28,650 nt of DNA, from positions 1-28,650 of the IMG/VR virus record IMGVR_UViG_3300043396_000036, one strand, 5' to 3'. The stretch is from a virus. This document shows, piece after piece, positions 23,826 to 28,650 of the stretch. The position numbers were made by a program, and so were the translations under genes. The first letter of the stretch is position 1. Each line of letters opens with the position of its first letter. The notes below the pieces were generated by a model, which did not search any database, was not told the DNA's origin, and saw only the letters and a list, made by a program, of their open reading frames with translations.

Positions 23826-24047
23826 TTACTTCGTCGCCGTCACGGCCTCGGGCTGGCCCACGACCACAAGCCCGGCTGCCCGAAGGTCGGCGGCATCGGC
23901 TGGCGTGATGGCCCCGCGCCGTTCGGCGTAGGTGATGGCGATGTTGCCCAGGCGGGCGAGGCGTTCGTTCTCGGCGGCGGTCTTGCAGGCGACGAGGCCG
24001 AAGCCGAAGGCCTGGCAGGCGAGGGTAATGAGGATGGCGCGTTTCAT
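23826..24047 (-). CDS. Small predicted lipoprotein (73 aa)
   Basis: Residues 1-20 (MKRAILITLACQAFGFGLVA) form a basic start and hydrophobic core, then C21 completes an LVAC lipobox, so a signal peptidase II lipoprotein is likely. The mature part (ENERLARLGNIAITYAERRG, then DAADLRAAGL) is short and helical. Phages encode small lipoproteins as spanin outer-membrane subunits or superinfection excluders. No partner spanin gene overlaps here, so the role is open. The ATG lies 4 nt after the stop of the DUF2158 gene. Confidence 0.68.
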   Translation of the reverse strand: MKRAILITLACQAFGFGLVACKTAAENERLARLGNIAITYAERRGAITPADAADLRAAGLVVVGQPEAVTATK

Positions 24048-24051
24048 GGCG

Positions 24052-24255
24052 TTAGGCGGCTTGAGTTGGAACGCTGACGGGGTTCACGCTGTCATGGCCA
24101 AAGTCCATGGTTTCAAAAACACCGTTGCTCCACCAAGAGCACACGATTCCGGTCTGGGTTTCGCCTTCCTGCGGTTCAAAGACGGCATCGACAATCATAA
24201 TCGGCCCTCCTGTTTTGTGCTGAACGGCCTGGCCTTGCTTGAGTGTAGGTTTCAT
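24052..24255 (-). CDS. DUF2158-family small protein (67 aa)
   Basis: Starts MKPTLKQGQAVQHKTGGPIM. It matches the DUF2158 pattern: G.VV..K.GGP.M.V, then C.WW or C.WF followed by F. Here this reads QAVQHKTGGPIMIVD and GIVCSWWSNGVFETMDF. The family is small, beta-rich and of unknown function. The upstream ATG at 24312 is rejected because it lies inside the -35 box. A second DUF2158 domain lies in the protein at 25848-26657. Confidence 0.75.
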   Translation of the reverse strand: MKPTLKQGQAVQHKTGGPIMIVDAVFEPQEGETQTGIVCSWWSNGVFETMDFGHDSVNPVSVPTQAA

Positions 24256-24283
24256 GGGTGTGGATCGGTTATCTGACGGCCCA

Positions 24284-24312
24284 AGCCTAAGCCGGGCGGG
24301 CGGGCTTGTCAA
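24284..24312 (-). promoter_or_regulatory. Promoter of the DUF2158/lipoprotein unit
   Basis: Minus strand: TTGACA (24312-24307), 17 bp, TAGGCT (24289-24284), followed by TGGG. The ATG is 28 nt downstream, so this transcript would carry a short leader. The same TAGGCTTGGG occurs at the promoter 280 bp upstream. Confidence 0.68.
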
Positions 24313-24321
24313 GGCCTGGGC

Positions 24322-24540
24322 CTATCTGGCGGCCTCCTTGGCGTTGTAGATTCGGTTGTCCTCCTGCTTCAAAGCGGCCTGCCTCTCGGCGTGGTCGGCC
24401 TCGGTGATTAGCTCGGCCTTGAGGAGCTGGGCGCAGTCGGCCCGGCGGATGGCGGCCCCTCGGGCCTTGGTTTCCGGCCCGCCGTAGCTCCGGCGTTGCA
24501 GGCGGCCTTTAAAGTCTCGGTATGTGATGAGGTAGGGCAT
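24322..24540 (-). CDS. Hypothetical small basic protein (72 aa)
   Basis: Starts MPYLITYRDFKGRLQRRSYG, a beta-hairpin-like opening, followed by two charged helices (AAIRRADCAQLLKAELI, DHAERQAALKQEDNRI). No family recognised. The start is preferred over an upstream ATG because the earlier part is Arg/Pro-rich and contains the promoter. Leader CCAGACACC directly before ATG, with no Shine-Dalgarno sequence. Confidence 0.68.
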   Translation of the reverse strand: MPYLITYRDFKGRLQRRSYGGPETKARGAAIRRADCAQLLKAELITEADHAERQAALKQEDNRIYNAKEAAR

Positions 24541-24563
24541 GGTGTCTGGTTGTCGTGGTCCCA

Positions 24564-24592
24564 AGCCTAGCACGGCCCTGGCCTGCCTGCAA
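24564..24592 (-). promoter_or_regulatory. Promoter of the 72-residue gene
   Basis: Minus strand: TTGCAG (24592-24587), 17 bp, TAGGCT (24569-24564), then TGGG; the ATG is 23 nt downstream. Confidence 0.58.
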
Positions 24593-24678
24593 GCCCGGCG
24601 GGCGGCTTTCTGGCCTGGCCTGTGGCTTGGCTTTGGCCGGGCGGGGCTAGGCCTGGGCCTGACAGTGAGCAAGCACAC

Positions 24679-25154
24679 GCATACTTAACCTCTGTCTGGG
24701 TGGTGAATGGGTATGGTGAGCCGTGGAAAGCCGTCCTGTCTGATACAGGATAGGCTTGTCTGCCAGGGGGATTGGCCGTCTGTCTGGTATGGAGCCAGGG
24801 ATACGGAGCCGCCGTGTAGGCTTTGCTGTTGGGTGCCGGTCAGCCGGGCAAGGCATTATGTCGCAGCAGGGAGCCTCAATGTGCTTTGACGGAAAGCAGG
24901 CCAAGCTATGATGAGCCGGGCCGCCTCGGGGAAGGGAACTCTCGATGCCGACTAGCATCTCCTAACCTCCGTGAGCACTACGCCCGCCAAACTGCGGTGG
25001 ACAGCCCGGCGCGTTTTCTCCCCGATCCCGCCAAGAACTGATCTGCGCGGGTCGCCCGGCTCCGGCCTGTTCGGCACGGCGGCGGGGTGGTTGAGCCGTA
25101 TGGGGAGGCTGGCTAGGCCGTGGATCAAGCGCCGGGGCATTACTCCCGGGGCAA
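24679..25154. other. Non-coding region with several tight hairpins
   Basis: About 480 bp with no supported gene. The open frames here are Arg/Pro/Ser-rich and lack promoters. Local perfect stems occur at 24734-24739/24745-24750 (TCCTGT/ACAGGA), 24882-24887/24893-24898 (TGCTTT/AAAGCA) and 24944-24948/24955-24959 (GATGC/GCATC). The sequence also lacks the GGCC-rich texture of nearby spacers. It could be a structured RNA gene, an origin or a decayed gene; I cannot tell which. Confidence 0.35.
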
Positions 25155-25197
25155 GAAAAAGCCCGCCTCCGGGGTGCAAGCGAAGGCGGGCTTTGAA
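25155..25197 (-). terminator. Intrinsic terminator, possibly bidirectional
   Basis: Minus strand: AAAGCCCGCC, a 17-nt loop and GGCGGGCTTT, followed by further T (five in all) and C. The stem is 10 bp. On the plus strand it also ends in TTT. It closes the TerS-to-25265 gene block. The bases after the stem (CTTGCC) are the same as after the terminator at 23549-23583. Confidence 0.8.
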
Positions 25198-25264
25198 AAC
25201 GGCTTCGGTGAAATCGAATTGCTCCGATTGCACCCGAAGCAGGCCATCTCTGGCCGGGCACAGG

Positions 25265-25537
25265 CTAGGCGGCGGCGGGCTGGCTGTCCACTGATTTTTC
25301 TTTGAGAAGCCAATTTATCTGGCGAAGCAAAGCGTTGGCCCTAGCCTTTTCTCGCTGCCAGCCTACCTGGGCCTCTACGTCCTCGATCAGTTGGCACGTC
25401 ATGGTCCATTTGAGCGCCCAGCCTACATTCAACCATTGTTCCAGCTTGTCGCGCCGCCTCATTCTTTCCTGGGTTATCCTGCCCCAGAAATCGGCCTGCC
25501 TAGCCTCGGCCACGGCGGCTTCGTGGGCGTGGCTCAT
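25265..25537 (-). CDS. Hypothetical helical protein (90 aa)
   Basis: Starts MSHAHEAAVAEARQADFWGR and continues as charged, Trp-rich helices (DKLEQWLNVGWALKWTMTC, KARANALLRQINWLL). No family recognised; a small structural or regulatory helical bundle is possible. It is one of two genes in the window with a strong Shine-Dalgarno sequence (AAAGGAGG, 6 nt before ATG), which lies in the last codons of the upstream gene. The ATG overlaps that gene's stop as ATGA. Confidence 0.75.
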   Translation of the reverse strand: MSHAHEAAVAEARQADFWGRITQERMRRRDKLEQWLNVGWALKWTMTCQLIEDVEAQVGWQREKARANALLRQINWLLKEKSVDSQPAAA

Positions 25538-25851
25538 GGCTGGCCTCCTTTCTCCGGCGTGGCAAACACGGCCCTTGGCTTCCTCGGCCTCCCCGGCCTA
25601 TGCGGGGCCTGCCCAGCTTGCCGGCGCTGGTAGCCGACTGCCCGGGACGTGCAGCCGATCTGCCGGGCAATGGCGTGATCCGTCATGGCCCAGTCCACGC
25701 CCGCCCAGTCGTAGCGCAGGCGGGTATTCCGGTAAGGCCCGCCGTGGCAGGCCTCGCACCGGGCGTGCCCAGGCTCGGCCTTGGCCGTGCCGCAGGTGAT
25801 GCACAGGCCCTCGGCGGCCTTGCGGTGCTGGTAAAGGCTCTGCGGGCTCAT
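25534..25851 (-). CDS. Zinc-ribbon and helix-turn-helix DNA-binding protein (105 aa)
   Basis: Residues 17-35 carry CITC and CEAC, two CxxC pairs of a zinc ribbon. Residues about 48-80 read as a helix-turn-helix (DHAIARQIGCTSRAVGYQRR). GRPRKPR near the C-terminus resembles an AT-hook. Together these suggest sequence-specific DNA binding and a role as a phage regulator, by inference. The start has AAGGAGG 7 nt upstream and overlaps the preceding stop as ATGA. Its own stop overlaps the next gene the same way, so three genes are coupled. Confidence 0.72.
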   Translation of the reverse strand: MSPQSLYQHRKAAEGLCITCGTAKAEPGHARCEACHGGPYRNTRLRYDWAGVDWAMTDHAIARQIGCTSRAVGYQRRQAGQAPHRPGRPRKPRAVFATPEKGGQP

Positions 25852-26657
25852 GGCTGGCCCTCCTTGGCTGGGGTGAGGCAGTCAATAAGGAATGTGAAAT
25901 GGTTGTGACCATTCAAATCAAACCAACTGCATTCTACGATATGAGGAATGCGAGCTATCGTAACCGTCATCTCCGGCCCGCCGCTCTTGAGCCGCACCAC
26001 GTCGCCGGGCTTGGGCGTCCAGGGCTGGGCGGGCTCGGGCCTGTCCATGCTTTTCAGGAGGTCGTCGTAAGGCCAGCCGTGGCCGGACTTGGCCGGGGCG
26101 GGCTCGTCGGCCTTGCTGGCCGCCTGCGGGCCGTCGGCGGCCTGAACCTGCTCCGGCTCTGCGCTGGCCTCGGCGGGCAGGGGGCGGCGGGTGCGACAGT
26201 GGGAAGTCTTTTTGGTGGCTGGCTCGCCAATAACATCAAAACCAATCTGCCCAGCCACATCCCATCTTGTGCTCCTGGTCCTCCGGATTTCATCGCCGCG
26301 TAACCACGCCTCCCCCTCCAACAACGGCCTGTATCCGTCCGGCAGCATGTCAGCCGTCCAGTCCTCGCGGTGCCAGCGGCGGCCAGGAGGCGGGGCTGGC
26401 AGGGTCCAGGGCTGAGCCTTTTGGTCGGCTTCGACGCAATGGCCGGGCTGGGCGGGCAGGGCGGCCAGGAAGGCGCGGGCTTCATATACGGCGGATTTCT
26501 CGGGATCGTCTTTAACTGCTTCCCATGCCGCGTCAATCGCGGACTGAAGCTGCTCGTCGGTGAAGGCCTCGGCCAAGCCGGGCGGCTGGCTGACTGGCGT
26601 GGAGGCGGGGATGCTGGCGGCCGAATAGGGGCCGGGTGTGGCGGGTGTCGTGCTCAT
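25848..26657 (-). CDS. Protein with C-terminal DUF2158-like domain (269 aa)
   Basis: The start at MSTTPATPGPYSAAS is chosen because a promoter ends 9 nt upstream; an upstream in-frame ATG would place 31 implausible residues before it and overlap the HNH gene. Residues 1-30 are Pro/Ser/Thr-rich. A helix (DEQLQSAIDAAWEAVKDD) follows, then a Pro/Arg/Trp-rich middle (PPPGRRWHREDWTADMLPDG) and a linker. The last 50 residues match DUF2158 (GDVVRLKSGGPEMTV, VECSWFDLNG). Function unknown. The N-terminal part is not recognised. Confidence 0.75.
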   Translation of the reverse strand: MSTTPATPGPYSAASIPASTPVSQPPGLAEAFTDEQLQSAIDAAWEAVKDDPEKSAVYEARAFLAALPAQPGHCVEADQKAQPWTLPAPPPGRRWHREDWTADMLPDGYRPLLEGEAWLRGDEIRRTRSTRWDVAGQIGFDVIGEPATKKTSHCRTRRPLPAEASAEPEQVQAADGPQAASKADEPAPAKSGHGWPYDDLLKSMDRPEPAQPWTPKPGDVVRLKSGGPEMTVTIARIPHIVECSWFDLNGHNHFTFLIDCLTPAKEGQP

Positions 26658-26666
26658 GGCGGGCCA

Positions 26667-26695
26667 AGCATAGGCCGGAAATGCGCAAAAGGCAA
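26667..26695 (-). promoter_or_regulatory. Promoter of the 26.6-25.3 kb operon
   Basis: Minus strand: TTGCCT (26695-26690), 17 bp, TATGCT (26672-26667), 9 nt to ATG at 26657. It lies between the HNH stop and the next gene, so that unit is expressed independently of the HNH insertion. Confidence 0.58.
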
Positions 26696-26703
26696 GGATG
26701 GCT

Positions 26704-27051
26704 TTAGATTTCCAGCAATCCCGCATGAACTTCGCGGTGGCAGTTGGCACACAAGAGAGTGCATTTCATAAGTTCCTCTATCACTTCGCTCTCATCTCGG
26801 TTTGCTGCTATTGAAATGGGAAACTTCTTTTCGGTTCTGCTTCTGTGGTGAAACTCAAGCGCTTGGGAGCATTTGGTGTAGCCGCATGAAAAGCACCCCT
26901 CCTTTTTTATTCCTTCTATCAACCTTTGAATCCTTGCCTGCTCCTCGGGTTTGATTTTTTTGGCCTTTCTTTGAGGGCGTTTGGTTTGTTTTTGGCTTTG
27001 TGCCAAAAGATGCATAGCCAGCCTTTCAATGTAATTCGGCTTTGTTTTCAT
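26704..27051 (-). CDS. HNH endonuclease (115 aa)
   Basis: The C-terminal half has the HNH metal and catalytic pattern: CFSCGYTKC, then LEFHHR, then LLCANCHREVH. The N-terminal half is basic (KTKRPQRKAKKIKP) and would contact DNA. It cuts or nicks double-stranded DNA. HNH proteins beside terminase genes can assist packaging (as in HK97-like phages) or be homing endonucleases. The gene is clearly AT-richer than TerS upstream and the genes downstream, which favours recent arrival. The start is taken at MKTKPNYIERL, 40 nt after the TerS stop; an earlier in-frame ATG would overlap TerS. Confidence 0.88.
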   Translation of the reverse strand: MKTKPNYIERLAMHLLAQSQKQTKRPQRKAKKIKPEEQARIQRLIEGIKKEGCFSCGYTKCSQALEFHHRSRTEKKFPISIAANRDESEVIEELMKCTLLCANCHREVHAGLLEI

Positions 27052-27091
27052 GGTTTGTGTATTTTTGTGCGTGTCAGCCGCCGGAGTTCTT

Positions 27092-27739
27092 TCATTTCGC
27101 CGTCCCTTTAGTATCAGCCAGCCTCCTGGCAATGGGCGAGCCCGCCCCGATGATCCGCGCCAGAGCCCGGCCTAGTGCCTGCTGCTCGGCCTGCTCGTCG
27201 CTGGGCTGGCCGGAGGCCTGGTCTGGCTTGGGGGCCAGGCAGCCGTCGGCCCCGATCATCTTGGCCATGGCCTGCACGGCCGAGAGCGGGCTGTCTTTCT
27301 CTACCTCCAGCGTGGTCTTGGGGCCGGCGTCGGTCATGGTTTCTGTCACCTTGTATTTCTTCGTGTAGATGTTGTCCGGCCCGAGTTTGGAAATGGGCGT
27401 CTCCAAGATGGCCTTGGCGTGCCCCAGCAGGTAGGCGGCGTTGATGCCGTGGGCCATGGCGGCCGCGTCGGCGGCGGCCTGCTTGAGGCGGGCGATCTCG
27501 GCGGCGTGCGTCACGGACCAGCGGTGCCCGGCCAGGCGGGCCGAGTCCAGGGCAACGTGCGGGAAAAGCGTCTGGTAGGCTTGGCCTAGGCTCATGCCGG
27601 TCGCCACCAAGGCGCAGAACTGCTGGCGTTCGAAGAGCTTGGCGGGCCTGCCGCCGGCCTGGACAACCTCGGGCTCGACGTAGGCGAGAGGCGGCTTTTT
27701 GCGTGGCTTCTTCTTGGCTGGCGGCTTGGCGTTTGGCAT
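27092..27739 (-). CDS. Probable terminase small subunit (215 aa)
   Basis: Residues 1-20 are a basic Lys/Pro tail (PPAKKKPRKKPP). Residues about 35-75 (RQQFCALVATGMSLGQAY, then HRWSVTHAAEIARLKQ) resemble the N-terminal helix-turn-helix of small terminases that bind the packaging site. A helical region with AHGINAAYLLGHAKAIL and a beta pair (YKVTETMTDAGPKTTLEVEK) follow, also as in that family. The Ala/Gln-rich tail may contact TerL. The start at 27739 avoids the promoter and operator region. TerL lies 7.6 kb away, an unusual split. If not TerS, it is another DNA-binding protein. Confidence 0.58.
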   Translation of the reverse strand: MPNAKPPAKKKPRKKPPLAYVEPEVVQAGGRPAKLFERQQFCALVATGMSLGQAYQTLFPHVALDSARLAGHRWSVTHAAEIARLKQAAADAAAMAHGINAAYLLGHAKAILETPISKLGPDNIYTKKYKVTETMTDAGPKTTLEVEKDSPLSAVQAMAKMIGADGCLAPKPDQASGQPSDEQAEQQALGRALARIIGAGSPIARRLADTKGTAK

Positions 27740-27764
27740 GGTGTCGGGGTGTTCAATGCTGTAT

Positions 27765-27795
27765 ATCATATATGATCGGAAGAAAAAAGCAGCAA
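27765..27795 (-). promoter_or_regulatory. Promoter with overlapping palindromic operator upstream of TerS
   Basis: ATCATATATGAT at 27765-27776 is a perfect 12-bp palindrome. On the minus strand TTGCTG (27795-27790), 17 bp, then TATATG (27772-27767) form a possible promoter overlapping it. The surrounding 27745-27889 is strongly AT-rich and separates divergent genes, the expected place for a switch or operator. Confidence 0.5.
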
Positions 27796-27889
27796 AGCGA
27801 GGATTTTTGTTGATATATTTGTTAATTTGCGCATTTATAGGTCACGGCTGGCGCGTTTGCTGGCCGATAAACAGACATCCGACACCATT

Positions 27890-28480
27890 ATGATCGACCT
27901 TACCATTGAATCCCTTCGCTCCGGCGACTTCCGGGCAACTGCCCGCCATCACGGCACCACGATTGCTTGGCGTGACGCCTCCACGGCCAAGGCGGCGTTG
28001 CTGGCCGTCCTGAACGAGGCTTGCGGATCTCATCGTTGCGGCAACGGCAAGTTCGACATGACGCATTTGCAGCCCAGTGCCTTGGCTTGGTCTATCATGG
28101 CCGAGGCCGGGCTGATCCAGCCGGAGGCGGCCGGGCCTGGGGCGGGCGATCTGGCCGGGCAGCTTGCCCAGATTGAGGGCCTGCTGTTTGAGGCGCGTTC
28201 TGATATTCCCGAGGGCGACCGGGCGCGGCGTGACGTTACCACGGCCATGGGCATGGTGCGGGGCCTTATGGCTGGCGTGGCTGCCAAGCCGGAGCCTGCG
28301 GCCGTGGACTGGTCGGTTGTGGGGCCGAAGTTGGCCGTGGCTTTGGCGGGGGCGCGTAAGGCCCTGCGCGTGGCTTTGCCTCATTGCCCGGCCGATGAGG
28401 AGCACAACGGGCCTGCCGTGTATGTTGGCGAGTGGCTGGACGAAGTGAACGAAGCCCTGGCCCTTCTGCCCTCTGCCTAG
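27890..28480 (+). CDS. Hypothetical protein divergent from TerS (196 aa)
   Basis: Starts MIDLTIESLRSGDFRATARH; an in-frame TTG at 27827 would add 21 residues from AT-rich sequence and is less likely. The first 45 residues resemble a small alpha/beta module. Then come a Cys/His patch (ACGSHRCGNGKFD), a helical middle (DLAGQLAQIEGLLFEARSD), and a C-terminal helical region (ALAGARKALRVALPH, VGEWLDEVNEALALL). No family recognised. Codon use matches the late minus-strand genes. It is transcribed away from TerS. Confidence 0.75.
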   Translation: MIDLTIESLRSGDFRATARHHGTTIAWRDASTAKAALLAVLNEACGSHRCGNGKFDMTHLQPSALAWSIMAEAGLIQPEAAGPGAGDLAGQLAQIEGLLFEARSDIPEGDRARRDVTTAMGMVRGLMAGVAAKPEPAAVDWSVVGPKLAVALAGARKALRVALPHCPADEEHNGPAVYVGEWLDEVNEALALLPSA

Positions 28481-28586
28481 CCTGCCCCGTCCTGCCCGTC
28501 TGGCCTTGTGCTTGGCGGTCAGTGGGGGCGGGCTTGGCCGTGGTGGTTGGGCCTGACTTGAGAAAACCGATTAACTACACACAACT

Positions 28587-28650
28587 ATGACAGCAATCTT
28601 TGATATGCTTTCCCCAGCCCGGGCGGCTGGCTTTGTGCGGGCCAACGGCC
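28587..28650 (+). CDS. Start of a gene cut by the window's right edge
   Basis: Twenty-one codons are visible (MTAIFDMLSPARAAGFVRAN, continuing). TTGAGA lies upstream but no convincing -10. Too little to assign a function. The 106 bp between this and the preceding stop contain nothing else that I recognise. Confidence 0.5.
   Translation, partial: MTAIFDMLSPARAAGFVRANG

Noticed and set aside
24647-24958. Minus-strand frame of 103 codons in the non-coding region
   Set aside because: Arg/Pro/His-rich with Cys scattered, no promoter or Shine-Dalgarno sequence, and it runs through the hairpins; more likely chance.
24901-24990. Possible tRNA in the non-coding region
   Set aside because: A 5-bp hairpin and a GAACTCTCGA stretch suggested a T arm, but no acceptor pairing or D arm could be drawn on either strand.
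1-28650. CRISPR array, insertion sequence or rRNA
   Set aside because: No regularly spaced repeats, transposase-like frame with flanking terminal repeats, or rRNA-like sequence was seen on reading both strands. Dispersed GGCC-rich words in spacers are composition, not repeats of fixed length.

Overview
This window is part of the genome of a tailed double-stranded DNA bacteriophage or prophage with a GC-rich host. The evidence is a large terminase, a probable small terminase, a portal-like protein running off the left edge, and a 4,514-residue polyvalent protein of the kind found in phages and conjugative elements. No integrase, capsid or tail gene is visible, so lifestyle and morphotype cannot be fixed. 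The portal / giant protein / small Ala-Gln-rich protein block would suit a podovirus-like ejection apparatus, but that is inference. The host is not identifiable. Most starts lack a Shine-Dalgarno sequence, and several sit 5-6 nt after a TANNNT -10 box, the pattern of leaderless mRNAs.

Layout, in minus-strand transcription order from right to left. 27.7-25.3 kb: probable TerS, an AT-rich HNH endonuclease gene, a DUF2158-containing protein, a zinc-ribbon/HTH protein and a small helical protein, closed by an intrinsic terminator at 25.16-25.20 kb. 25.15-24.6 kb: about 500 bp of non-coding, hairpin-rich sequence. 24.5-23.8 kb: three small genes, including a DUF2158 protein and a lipoprotein. 23.5-22.1 kb: a second short operon ending in a holin-sized membrane protein. 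22.3-20.5 kb: a patch of small genes on both strands with divergent promoters and convergent overlaps, including a 19-bp perfect inverted promoter repeat. 20.4-17.0 kb: a Dps-like ferritin homologue, a DUF3310 protein and TerL, the last with an apparent second, degenerate nuclease domain. 17.0-15.2 kb: three low-complexity, probably virion-associated proteins. 15.2-1.6 kb: the giant gene with its own promoter. 1.6-0 kb: portal. At the right edge two plus-strand genes diverge from TerS.

The giant protein carries, in order, an N-terminal coiled-coil and glycine-rich hydrophobic part, an InPase-like domain, a HEFIHE zincin, an LPD-type region with a HEWFH zincin, an ADP-ribosyltransferase-like domain and an LPD38-like C-terminal region. 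By analogy with such proteins it would be packaged and injected to act on the host or on rivals while the C-terminal part joins the virion. The most unexpected signal is a complete tRNA cloverleaf, with CAU anticodon and encoded CCA, on the sense strand inside this open reading frame at 11602-11676.

Promoters follow one grammar: TTGNNN, 17 (twice 18) bp, then TANNNT or a near match. This was found by eye at eight or nine sites and is the main evidence for several start codons.
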